64,000 nt of DNA from Roseibium album (GTDB lineage: Bacteria; Pseudomonadota; Alphaproteobacteria; Rhizobiales; Stappiaceae): the NCBI GenBank assembly GCA_001404055.1, contig CXTY01000035.1, positions 124,001 through 188,000 on the forward strand, given 5' to 3'. The notes under the pieces are model-generated. The model saw only the letters and a list, made by a program, of their open reading frames with translations. It had not been told where the DNA came from and searched no databases. The position numbers and the translations under genes were made by a program. Shown in pieces: positions 25,549 through 32,793 of the stretch (position 1 is its first letter; each line of letters starts with the position of its first letter).

Positions 25549-26904
25549 ATGAGCTCATTTCAGGATAAATTACGCTACATCTTCCGCGGCGGTCCGCCAG
25601 TATCTGGTATCCCTGATCGCGTGCGCGCCGAAATCCGCTCCAGGGAAGCTTCGTCCGAACGACTGATCAGTTGGGTGCAGTTGGGGTTGGTTTTGTTTTT
25701 TTCCACGCTCTACGCCATTGCACCGCGTGCTGAGGGCTCAGCGGGGTTCAACTTCGTACCCATCGCTCTTGGTGCGTATTTTCTCTTTACGGTGCTAAGG
25801 TTGGTCCTTTCCTACCGGTTCGAGCTGCCACAATGGTACCTGTTGATTTCGATTGGCGTGGATATGGCGCTTCTGGTCGGACTGATCTTTTCGTTTCATA
25901 TCCAGTATGATCAGCACCCGTCGTTCTACCTTAAAACGCCAACACTGATGTATGTGTTCATCTTCATAGGATTGAGGGCGCTTCGGTTTGATCCGCGTTT
26001 TGTCCTGACCACCGGGCTAGTTGCAATGGTCGGCTGGCTGGGCCTTGTGTTTTATGCCGCTTTTGCCGACATGGACGGCATGCGCGTTACCCGGAATTAC
26101 GTGGAGTATCTGACTGCTAACTCAATCTTGATTGGCGCAGAACTGGACAAGACGATGGTAATTCTTGCCGTCACCATAATTCTGTCAGTGGCGCTATACC
26201 GAGGCCGTTCGTTGTTGTTTGAAGCGACACGCGACCATGCAGCCGCCATGGATCTGCGCCGCTTTTTCACGCCCGAAGTTGCTGCGTCCATCACTAATGC
26301 AGATTCCGAACTTCAGGCAGGCGAGGGAAGTTTGCGGGACGCCGCGATCCTTTTTCTGGATATCCGTTCATTTACGTCAACTTCAGCGAAGTTGCCACCT
26401 GAAACCGTCCTGACAATCCTGGCCGAATACCAGAACCTCGCGGTCGAGGTCATCAATCAGGAAGGGGGACGGGTCGACAAATTCCTTGGGGACGGGATCC
26501 TGGCGACCTTTGGTGCGGTCCATCCTTCCAAGTCATATGCCGCTGATGCGCTCAGGGCGGCATCCCGTTTGGTTGAAAGCGTGGAGGCTGGACAGGCGCG
26601 TTTTCAAACCGCAGGTTGGACAGGTAAACTCGAAGTTGGCGTGGCAGTCGCTGCCGGTCCCGTGACAGTTGGGGTGATTGGCTCCAAGAACCGACTGGAA
26701 TTCACGGTCATCGGAGATGCCGTCAACAGGGCGGCGAAGCTGGAAGATGCCAACAAGGTGCAAAAAACCAGAGCACTGACGGACGATGTCACGTGGGAAC
26801 TTGCACAGGCTCAAGGTTATCACTCCATACACGCAGAAATGCGGCCGGGCTCTGAAGTGGCAGGCGTAAACAGATGTCTCGATCTGGTGGTTCTTGCCCA
26901 ATAG
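25549..26904 (+). CDS. membrane-anchored class III adenylate/guanylate cyclase
   Basis: About 451 residues from ATG 25549; the frame extends upstream to a TTG at 25483. Residues ~38-225 carry about six membrane segments. The catalytic domain starts near 255: AAILFLDIRSFTS with metal-binding Asp271, VDKFLGDGILATFG with Lys311 and Asp315, and RLEFTVIGDAVNRAAKLE with Thr386. Lys plus Thr in the purine-specifying positions matches class IIIb cyclases, which usually make cAMP. A CNB protein is encoded 2.4 kb upstream on the same strand, a possible receiver for its product (inference). Confidence 0.9.
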   Translation: MSSFQDKLRYIFRGGPPVSGIPDRVRAEIRSREASSERLISWVQLGLVLFFSTLYAIAPRAEGSAGFNFVPIALGAYFLFTVLRLVLSYRFELPQWYLLISIGVDMALLVGLIFSFHIQYDQHPSFYLKTPTLMYVFIFIGLRALRFDPRFVLTTGLVAMVGWLGLVFYAAFADMDGMRVTRNYVEYLTANSILIGAELDKTMVILAVTIILSVALYRGRSLLFEATRDHAAAMDLRRFFTPEVAASITNADSELQAGEGSLRDAAILFLDIRSFTSTSAKLPPETVLTILAEYQNLAVEVINQEGGRVDKFLGDGILATFGAVHPSKSYAADALRAASRLVESVEAGQARFQTAGWTGKLEVGVAVAAGPVTVGVIGSKNRLEFTVIGDAVNRAAKLEDANKVQKTRALTDDVTWELAQAQGYHSIHAEMRPGSEVAGVNRCLDLVVLAQ

Positions 26905-27073
26905 AACGGCACATCGCGACGACACCCACTTTCAGCCCAAGAGCAGTCCAATTGTACCAATTTACTTGACCTCACTGTCATTCTCGGCCATTTTGACTTT
27001 CAGATTGACGTTTAAGTCAATTAAGAAAATAAAATCCATTAAATTCAATGGATTATAAATTTGGATAGTTGTG

Positions 27074-27841
27074 ATGAAACTCGATTCAACTTTGTCCGCA
27101 GTCGTGACTGGGGGTGCATCCGGACTTGGTGCGGCAACTGCGAGAATGTTGGCGGCACAGGGCGTGAAAGTTACCCTGTTTGACCGGAATGCCGCCCAGG
27201 GTGAAGAACTTGCCTCCGACATAAAAGGTGTGTTTGCAAATGTGGACGTGACCGATCAAGCCAGCGTCGAAGCTGGTTTTGAAAAAGCGCGTGCTGCCCA
27301 TGGGCAGGAAAGGGTCCTGGTCAATTGCGCAGGAATAGCTCCTGTCGCCAAAACCACGTCCCGTGGTGAGCCGCATCCAATGGACATGTTCGAGAAGGTG
27401 ATTGCAGTCAATCTGGTTGGTTCCTTTCGTTGTCTGTCGATATCTGCAACCGGCATGGCCGGGCTTGACCCGATTACCGTTGATGGTGGCCGCGGGGTTA
27501 TTGTTTCAACCGCGTCTGTTGCCGCTTTCGATGGACAGATAGGGCAGGTGGCATATGCGTCGTCCAAGGCCGGGGTCGCCGGAATGACCTTGCCGGTAGC
27601 CAGAGACCTTTCCAAGTCCGGTATTCGCGTCATGACGATCGCACCTGGCACCTTCGAGACACCAATGTTGCTTGGCCTGTCACAGGATGTTCAGGATTCG
27701 CTTGGCCAACAAGTTCCGTTCCCATCCCGTCTCGGCAAGGCAGTGGAATACGCGCAGCTGGTGAGGTCAATCTGCGAAAATGACATGCTCAATGGTGAAA
27801 CAATCCGACTGGACGGGGCTATTCGCATGGCTCCCAGATAA
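27074..27841 (+). CDS. short-chain dehydrogenase, 3-hydroxyacyl-CoA dehydrogenase type
   Basis: A 255-residue SDR. The cofactor loop is VVTGGASGLGAATARMLAAQG, with Asp after strand 2 (LFDRNAAQGEE) favouring NAD. NCAGIAP, the catalytic Ser in IVSTASVAAFDGQIGQVAYASSKAG and the Y-x3-K pair are intact. The C-terminal region FETPMLLGLSQDVQDSLGQQVPFPSRLGKAVEYA is typical of 17-beta-HSD10-like 3-hydroxyacyl-CoA or 2-methyl-3-hydroxybutyryl-CoA dehydrogenases. GTG 27071 directly precedes the chosen ATG. The 169 bases upstream are AT-rich. Confidence 0.9.
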   Translation: MKLDSTLSAVVTGGASGLGAATARMLAAQGVKVTLFDRNAAQGEELASDIKGVFANVDVTDQASVEAGFEKARAAHGQERVLVNCAGIAPVAKTTSRGEPHPMDMFEKVIAVNLVGSFRCLSISATGMAGLDPITVDGGRGVIVSTASVAAFDGQIGQVAYASSKAGVAGMTLPVARDLSKSGIRVMTIAPGTFETPMLLGLSQDVQDSLGQQVPFPSRLGKAVEYAQLVRSICENDMLNGETIRLDGAIRMAPR

Positions 27842-28000
27842 ATGATTTGATGGTGGTGCGCGTTACCGGTGCATCACCGCCTCCCATATAGTGTCCCACC
27901 GCAGCTATTTTTTGCACCAGTCCGTCAATATACTTATTAAGGTAACGCCGCGTTGCCTGCCCTGTCAGGTTGTGCGTTACAGGTTATAAGGGAGAGACGA

Positions 28001-28510
28001 ATGACTGATACCGCGCATGAACTTGCGCCCCATCACTTGCCACCATTCATACCGGCGGCTGATGGGAGTGACCCATTGATGACGGTCATGCTGGTTACGC
28101 TCATTGTTGGCGTTGTCCTCCTGGGTACGTTTTATCTGCATTTGCATTCGTTACCGGAACGGTTGGCCCATAAACACGGACGCATGCAGTTCGAACTTGT
28201 AGCCATACTCGGACTTTTGGCTCTCTTCACCCACAACAACGTTTTTTGGGTCGCAGCACTGTTATTGGCTTTCATTCAGCTTCCCGACTTTACAACGCCT
28301 TTGGAAACGATCGCTTCCTCTTTGGGCAAGATCGCCAAAAGGTATGAAACCGAAGGGTGCGACGAAAAAAATGACGGCAGTGATGCAACAACAGCAGTTG
28401 TGTCGCCTTTGGAAGCTGTAGCTGCGGAACAAGCTGGAGAGATTTCCGAAGGTAAACCGCAAGAGACCACGGCAGCAGTTGCAGCCGATACAGCGAAGAA
28501 GGACGGATAA
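28001..28510 (+). CDS. small inner-membrane protein paired with HlyD
   Basis: A 169-residue protein with two membrane segments (MTVMLVTLIVGVVLLGTFYLHLH and VAILGLLALFTHNNVFWVAALLLAFI) and an acidic, Ala/Glu-rich cytoplasmic tail of ~70 residues. The topology and the HLHSLPERLAHK loop recall the DUF3302/YiaW type that is encoded beside YiaV-like HlyD proteins; this is a resemblance, not a firm assignment. ATG 28001 follows GGGAGAGACG. The next gene begins at the base after its stop. Confidence 0.75.
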   Translation: MTDTAHELAPHHLPPFIPAADGSDPLMTVMLVTLIVGVVLLGTFYLHLHSLPERLAHKHGRMQFELVAILGLLALFTHNNVFWVAALLLAFIQLPDFTTPLETIASSLGKIAKRYETEGCDEKNDGSDATTAVVSPLEAVAAEQAGEISEGKPQETTAAVAADTAKKDG

Positions 28511-29752
28511 ATGTTTGAACTTATTTTCTGTTCCTTGCTCACTGTCTTGCCTGACTACTTGATCCGCAGATATGGGCAGGGCAAGCGCATTGGCTATGAG
28601 ATCACGCTCTATTCGGTCTGGTACGAGCTTCGCTACGGCATCGTGACATGCTTGATGCTTACCGTTTCCCTGATCACATTGATCTTTTACTATCACCCCA
28701 CCGCGACGAGCGCGGTGTCTGCCTTTCGGACGGTTCCGATCCTACCGGAAGGCATAGGCAGGGTCGAAGAGACCTTTGTCCCGCTTGGACTTGAATCTGA
28801 AGTTAAGGCTGGTGACAAACTCTTCACACTGGACAGCAGTCGTCAGGAAGCCGATGTGGTGACTGCCAAGCAGCGGATTGCGGAAGTCCAGGGTGAGATT
28901 GCGTTGGCCCAAGGTGAGTTGTCGGTTGCTACGGCGCAGGTTGAACAGGCCGAGGCATTGCTCAAACAGGCACAGGACGAACTCGATACCAAGCAGGAAC
29001 TCTACGATCGTAATGCAAACGTCGTTAGCGAGCGCGATCTTGAAAAACTGCAGAATACGGTTGCGGCTAGGCAAGGGTCTCTCAAGGCAGCACAGGCAAA
29101 TCAGGCGCTCGTGGAAACCAAGATAAATGTTTCACTTCCAGCAAGTTTGGACAGTGCAGAAGCTCAATTGGAAGAAGCGGAAGTTGAACTGGAGAAAATG
29201 ACCCTATATGCGGGGTTTGATGGCACGGTCAGCCAATTTACGCTGCGGCCAGGAGATATCGTCAATCCAATGATGCGACCTGCCGGCGTCCTGATTCCGG
29301 AAGATGCTCAAAACGAGAAGATCCTTGCAGGATTTGGACAGATCGAAGCTCAAGTAATCAAGCCCGGTATGGTGGCGGAGGCATTCTGTGCTGCAGTTCC
29401 GTTCAAGGTCATTCCGCTTGTGATTTCGGAAGTGCAGACCCAAATTGCTTCAGGTCAAGTCAGCACCGGAAGTCAGCTCTTCGATACAAATCAGGCAGTA
29501 AAGCCAGCATCTATCACCACGATTCTCCTGCCCCTGTATGAGGGGGGCTTGGAAGAATTGCCACCAGGTGCCAACTGCATCGTCAACGCTTATACGAGCA
29601 ACCATGATCGGTTGACGTCTGGTGAACCGCTCGGCACGGGGCAATTCATATTTCTACATGCGGTCGACACGGTTGGCCTGGTACATGCAATGCTTTTGCG
29701 TATTCAGGCCTTGTTGTTCCCAGTACAACATCTGGTTCTCTCAGGTCACTGA
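28511..29752 (+). CDS. HlyD-family membrane fusion protein
   Basis: A 413-residue periplasmic adaptor. An N-terminal membrane anchor (YGIVTCLMLTVSLITLIFYY) is followed by a lipoyl half-motif, a ~110-residue coiled coil (QRIAEVQGEIALAQGELSVATAQVEQAEALLKQAQDEL ... LEKLQNTVAARQGSL), the second half (YAGFDGTVSQFTLRPGDIV) and a beta-barrel. It should bridge an inner-membrane pump and an outer channel. No pump gene is adjacent; only the small membrane protein at 28001 is. This matches the YiaW-YiaV style of pair. Confidence 0.88.
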   Translation: MFELIFCSLLTVLPDYLIRRYGQGKRIGYEITLYSVWYELRYGIVTCLMLTVSLITLIFYYHPTATSAVSAFRTVPILPEGIGRVEETFVPLGLESEVKAGDKLFTLDSSRQEADVVTAKQRIAEVQGEIALAQGELSVATAQVEQAEALLKQAQDELDTKQELYDRNANVVSERDLEKLQNTVAARQGSLKAAQANQALVETKINVSLPASLDSAEAQLEEAEVELEKMTLYAGFDGTVSQFTLRPGDIVNPMMRPAGVLIPEDAQNEKILAGFGQIEAQVIKPGMVAEAFCAAVPFKVIPLVISEVQTQIASGQVSTGSQLFDTNQAVKPASITTILLPLYEGGLEELPPGANCIVNAYTSNHDRLTSGEPLGTGQFIFLHAVDTVGLVHAMLLRIQALLFPVQHLVLSGH

Positions 29753-29770
29753 TCTGGTGAAGGACGAGAA

Positions 29771-29791
29771 CGGGCGGCCAATGGCCGCCCG
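29771..29791. terminator. bidirectional hairpin between convergent genes
   Basis: CGGGCGGCC-AAT-GGCCGCCCG is a perfect 9-bp stem with a 3-base loop between the stops of the HlyD gene (29752, plus) and the VOC gene (29799, minus). T-tracts are weak on both sides, but the position fits a shared transcript end. Confidence 0.65.
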
Positions 29792-29798
29792 TATCTGT

Positions 29799-30188
29799 TC
29801 AATCGTCATAACTCACGATTTCAAATTCAATTCCATCATCATCATTGAAATAGAAGCGACGCCCAGGCTCGTAGTCTGCATGATTGCGGGTCTTGTATCC
29901 ACCTGCCTTGATGCGCTCTTCGGCAGCGTCCAGATCTTCAACGACGACCGCGATATGGTTGAGGCCACCATGATGACTGTAGCTTTCATCTCTTACAGCT
30001 GAGGTCGCCTTTGGGGGTGTGTAGGCGGCGATGTAGCTGGTGTCATTGCCAATGTGGTAAGTCGTGCCACCACCGAGGCTGTCGCCTTTCCAGCGAACTT
30101 TCCAGCCGAACCAGTCGTCCAGCCGTTTCGCTGTAGCATCCGGGTCGCTGACTGTTACGTTCACATGTTCCAGAAATGCGGTTGTCAT
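29799..30188 (-). CDS. VOC-family protein, predicted SoxR target
   Basis: A 129-residue single-module glyoxalase/bleomycin-resistance-type protein: FLEHVNVTVSDPDATAKRLDDWFGWKVRWKGDS, GGLNHIAVVVEDLDAAEERIKAGGY, and RRFYFNDDDGIEFEIVSYD, with His and Glu in metal-ligand positions. ATG 30188 is preceded by AGAGGA; the frame begins at 30203. A 19-bp-spacer promoter with a SoxR box lies 39-69 bases upstream, so it is probably induced by redox-cycling compounds and may bind or convert them (inference). Confidence 0.87.
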   Translation of the reverse strand: MTTAFLEHVNVTVSDPDATAKRLDDWFGWKVRWKGDSLGGGTTYHIGNDTSYIAAYTPPKATSAVRDESYSHHGGLNHIAVVVEDLDAAEERIKAGGYKTRNHADYEPGRRFYFNDDDGIEFEIVSYDD

Positions 30189-30226
30189 GTCATGTCCTCT
30201 CAAGGTTTGACTTCAAGTGGACACTG

Positions 30227-30257
30227 GAGATAATTCCTCAAGTTAAGTTGAGGTCAA
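30227..30257 (-). promoter_or_regulatory. SoxR-activated promoter (19-bp spacer) with SoxR box
   Basis: On the minus strand: TTGACC (30257-30252), a 19-bp spacer, TATCTC (30232-30227). The spacer contains the near-palindrome read on the plus strand as CCTCAAGTTAAGTTGAGG (30236-30253). It differs by one base from the symmetric SoxR box of the enterobacterial soxS promoter. The overlong 19-bp spacer is the hallmark of MerR/SoxR-activated promoters. It drives the VOC gene and can also control the divergent soxR. Confidence 0.88.
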
Positions 30258-30287
30258 GAGGGAAAAGAAAATATTTTGGAGAAGGTT

Positions 30288-30761
30288 ATGAAAGCCAATG
30301 ATCTTCTTACGATTGGGGAGTTGGCAGATCGCACGGGCCTGTCCGTATCGGCTATCCGGTTTTACGAGGAAAAAGGCCTTGTTCACCCGAGGCGGAATGC
30401 AGGCGGGCAGAGAAGATTTCTGCGGGCTGATATCCGGCGCCTGTCATTCGTGCTCGTGGCACAGGAATTCGGATTTTCGATCACGGAGATTGCCGCACAA
30501 TTGAGGCGGTTGCCGGAAGGGCGTGCGCCGACAAAGGCGGACTGGAGTAGGATCAGTAGAGATTTCAGGGCTCATCTTGACGAGCGCATCAAGCGCATGA
30601 CTGCTTTGCGAGACAAGCTCGACGCTTGCATTGGCTGTGGTTGTCTGTCCATGAAAGTCTGCAGGCTCTATAACGCTGGTGATGCGGCCTCTCGGCATGG
30701 CAGGGGGCCGAGATACCTAATGGGTGATCTTCCTGATATGGCCGACCAAGAAGAGACCTGA
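30288..30761 (+). CDS. soxR: redox-sensing transcriptional activator SoxR
   Basis: A 157-residue MerR-family regulator. The HTH is LTIGELADRTGLSVSAIRFYEEKGLV, followed by the RNAGGQRRF wing and a dimerisation helix. The [2Fe-2S] cluster motif is CIGCGCLSMKVC, with C114, C117, C119 and C125, the exact spacing of SoxR. ATG 30288 follows GGAGAAGG. Oxidation of the cluster by redox-active compounds switches on target promoters. The box at 30236-30253 lies directly upstream. Confidence 0.94.
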   Translation: MKANDLLTIGELADRTGLSVSAIRFYEEKGLVHPRRNAGGQRRFLRADIRRLSFVLVAQEFGFSITEIAAQLRRLPEGRAPTKADWSRISRDFRAHLDERIKRMTALRDKLDACIGCGCLSMKVCRLYNAGDAASRHGRGPRYLMGDLPDMADQEET

Positions 30762-30800
30762 CACCGTAAATCCTTGCCGAAAAATAAATGATGGCAGGGC

Positions 30801-30831
30801 AGTGTCTCCCGGCATGAAGCCAGGAGACACT
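30801..30831. terminator. hairpin downstream of soxR
   Basis: AGTGTCTCC (30801-30809) pairs with GGAGACACT (30823-30831) around CCGGC-type inner pairing. No U-tract follows, so it may be a Rho-assisted or weak terminator between soxR and the convergent YjhX gene. Confidence 0.5.
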
Positions 30832-30896
30832 ATTGAAATCGGCTGAAAAGCCGCGTGAGCGACCTTAATGGATGGAAAGACAAGCCGATGAATTTG

Positions 30897-31154
30897 TCAT
30901 CGGTTGTCCAATTGCGACCGCACGCGTTTCAAGCCTAATAGGGTGATCCGGTAGGGGCCGCTATTTTTTGACGCGATGAAGCGTTTGTATTTGAGTTTTC
31001 GAAACAGATGCTGTGAACACCCGGCCCAGTACCAGCCATCCCTGGTTATTGTTTCCTGGTTTACTATTCGGCCTTCCTCGTTCTTTTGCACGAGAATATA
31101 GCCACCTTGAGCGAGCAGGTGCAGAACCCGTTGCTCGGCTTTTGATATGTCCAT
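30897..31154 (-). CDS. yjhX: YjhX family protein (UPF0386)
   Basis: About 85 residues from MDISKAEQRVLHLLAQGG. The pattern AEQRVLHLLAQGG, ITRDGW, FRKLKYKRFI and YRITLLGLKRVRSQLDNR matches E. coli YjhX along its whole length. YjhX has been described as a putative toxin paired with the acetyltransferase-like YjhQ. No such partner is adjacent here, so a toxin role in this genome is doubtful. The frame extends 19 codons further upstream, but the family begins at 31154. Confidence 0.88.
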   Translation of the reverse strand: MDISKAEQRVLHLLAQGGYILVQKNEEGRIVNQETITRDGWYWAGCSQHLFRKLKYKRFIASKNSGPYRITLLGLKRVRSQLDNR

Positions 31155-31235
31155 TGATTTTGAGAAACCTGAATTTGAATGCAAAAACCCCGTCACTGCA
31201 GCAAATCGCATGCAGTGCTGTTGTGCATTACCCCA

Positions 31236-31247
31236 GCTGACGTCAGC
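31236..31247. other. palindrome GCTGACGTCAGC inside a longer inverted repeat
   Basis: The 12-base palindrome is flanked by CCCC and GGGG, making a 22-base inverted repeat with one mismatch (31231-31252). It lies between the YjhX start and the zinc-ribbon gene. It could be an operator for yjhX or a transcript end for the minus-strand gene at 31447. Confidence 0.4.
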
Positions 31248-31446
31248 CGGGGACTATCAGGACTCGCGTGAACCGCGCATAAAACCTCTCAATAAGTCAC
31301 CCGCCAAGTAACACGCCTGTTGGCGTCCATCAACAAGCAGGAGCGTTGAGAAGCCCCTGTAAGCGATGATTTGCATCACGTGTTGCAAATTTGCGTGACA
31401 GAGGAAAACCCGGGAATGCGACAGGTGGTTCTGAAAAATGTGCAGA

Positions 31447-31704
31447 TCAGCTGTGCTCAGCGGGCCAATAGCCGTTTTCTGGATTTCTGGAAACAGCAAC
31501 TGCTTTGACATCGTCTGAATGACATGTCCCGCACTTGAGTTTCTTGCTCACGCTTGAAACAGTTTGGTCCTTGTCAAACCGCGAAGAGTTCAAATAACGG
31601 AAGCGCCCGCAGGAGCTACACAGTATTGCGAGCCGCCGATCAGTTTTACCGAGGGTTTCAATAGTCGGATCGTCGGCCTCAAGAGGATTTAACAATGGGA
31701 TCAC
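31447..31704 (-). CDS. small hypothetical protein with zinc-ribbon-like Cys pairs
   Basis: 85 residues, unrecognised. Two CxxC pairs (CSSCGRFRYLN and LKCGTCHSDDVKAV), ~30 residues apart, resemble a zinc ribbon. The sequence ends VSRNPENGYWPAEHS. Similar short Cys-pair proteins are common hypotheticals in Hyphomicrobiales. No operon partner. Coding status is likely from the conserved-looking ribbon, but function is unknown. Confidence 0.6.
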   Translation of the reverse strand: MIPLLNPLEADDPTIETLGKTDRRLAILCSSCGRFRYLNSSRFDKDQTVSSVSKKLKCGTCHSDDVKAVAVSRNPENGYWPAEHS

Positions 31705-31802
31705 GTTTCATTTGATTGAAATAAATACCGACGGGACGTAGGCGGATATGTATCACTGCTATAACAAACGTTATCATAAAAACGTAATATTACCAACTGC
31801 GA

Positions 31803-31884
31803 CTACTTTAGTAGGTCGGATTAATATTAATGGCTGGAGGTTTAATTGATCAATTCTTGAAGAATAGAGTCTACTATTAAGTAG
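31803..31884. promoter_or_regulatory. paired CTACT...AGTAG palindromes in AT-rich region
   Basis: CTACT-TT-AGTAG (31803-31814) and CTACT-ATTA-AGTAG (31871-31884), 68-70 bases apart, in the AT-rich gap 31705-31991 between a minus-strand and a plus-strand gene. The repeated half-site suggests a shared regulator, but spacer lengths differ (2 and 4). No regulator is adjacent. Nothing else is seen in this gap. Confidence 0.4.
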
Positions 31885-31991
31885 TATTCAAGATACTAAG
31901 CCGTACTAATAAAAATGGCCAAATTTGTGCGAGAATCGCAGTCAGTCGATTACCACTCGCTTTTTGATAAACCTGAGAGTAAGAGACGGCC

Positions 31992-32294
31992 ATGACGATG
32001 CTTTCCGATACTTGGCTCGACCTATTTGGGTTTTCGGGCCTATTGAACCCTTTTGCACTACTTATCGGCGGATATCTGGGATGGCGAGCGGATCAGTCCC
32101 GCAAGCTCTGGATAGCAGGCTTTGCAGCTGCTGCCTTGTCGCTCATGCTTGAAGCCGCCGTTGGCATGCTTCAGCTGCCGCTACCAATTTCCCAGGATGC
32201 GGGTGCCTTGGCGATGTTTCCGTTCAGGTTTTTGGGCGGCAGCTTGGCGGGCAGTTTGACATACTGGCTAAACCGGAATCGTCGCGCCAGCTAA
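31992..32294 (+). CDS. small membrane protein, hypothetical
   Basis: 100 residues with about three hydrophobic segments (LNPFALLIGGYLGW; LWIAGFAAAALSLMLEAAVGML; MFPFRFLGGSLAGSLTYWL) and a basic C-terminus NRNRRAS. AAGAGACGG precedes the ATG. No family name can be given with confidence. It is convergent with the DUF6455 gene. Confidence 0.7.
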   Translation: MTMLSDTWLDLFGFSGLLNPFALLIGGYLGWRADQSRKLWIAGFAAAALSLMLEAAVGMLQLPLPISQDAGALAMFPFRFLGGSLAGSLTYWLNRNRRAS

Positions 32295-32306
32295 ACCACG
32301 AGAAAG

Positions 32307-32558
32307 TCAGACGTTCAGCCAACCGTTGAACAAGGTGGCGTTTGGGCAATGAGACGGGGCTTTTGCAGCACCCTCCGGATGATCCCCAAGCCAGGTCTTG
32401 CAAGATTCGATATCTCGGCAATTGATGCATCGGATTGCAGCTGAACGCAGTTCGGAGTCCGTTTGCATGACCGTCGGTATGTTGTCCAGGGCACCAATAG
32501 TATCGAGCATTTTTCCCATGAGCTCAGCGCGCTCATTAAGTCGATCCATCCAGTTCAC
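32307..32558 (-). CDS. DUF6455-like protein
   Basis: About 83 residues. The pattern MGKMLDTIGA, LRSAAIRCINCRDIESCKTWL and a C-terminal CPNATLFNGWL matches the alphaproteobacterial DUF6455 family, with four Cys that could bind metal or heme-like groups. GTG 32558 is chosen because AAAGGAG lies seven bases upstream; ATG 32549 is the alternative. Function unknown. Confidence 0.82.
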   Translation of the reverse strand: MNWMDRLNERAELMGKMLDTIGALDNIPTVMQTDSELRSAAIRCINCRDIESCKTWLGDHPEGAAKAPSHCPNATLFNGWLNV

Positions 32559-32793
32559 GCGAATTCTCCTTTTTCTGGGACTGCGGGCGTGGGGTGTCTG
32601 GTACGGTCCCATGATATTTGCTGAGGTTTCGTCAGGTGATTACCAAGCAAATTTGAACCAGAATGACAGGGTTCTTCCGTTGAAGCTTTGATCCGTGTCA
32701 ACTCTGGGCAAGCCTATGGAAACCGTTCATACTCACCCATAGTGATTCCTGTGAAAGTGCAAACACCACTGAAGGTGTGCCGGAGAAGATGTG

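Noticed and set aside
31236-31247. TGACGTCA as a cAMP-response-type site
   Set aside because: That consensus is eukaryotic; bacterial CRP sites have TGTGA-N6-TCACA, which is not present here.
31257-31511. 84-codon minus-strand frame overlapping the zinc-ribbon gene
   Set aside because: Out of frame with the better-supported gene, no ribosome site, no recognisable domain; more likely chance, though it fills part of a gap.
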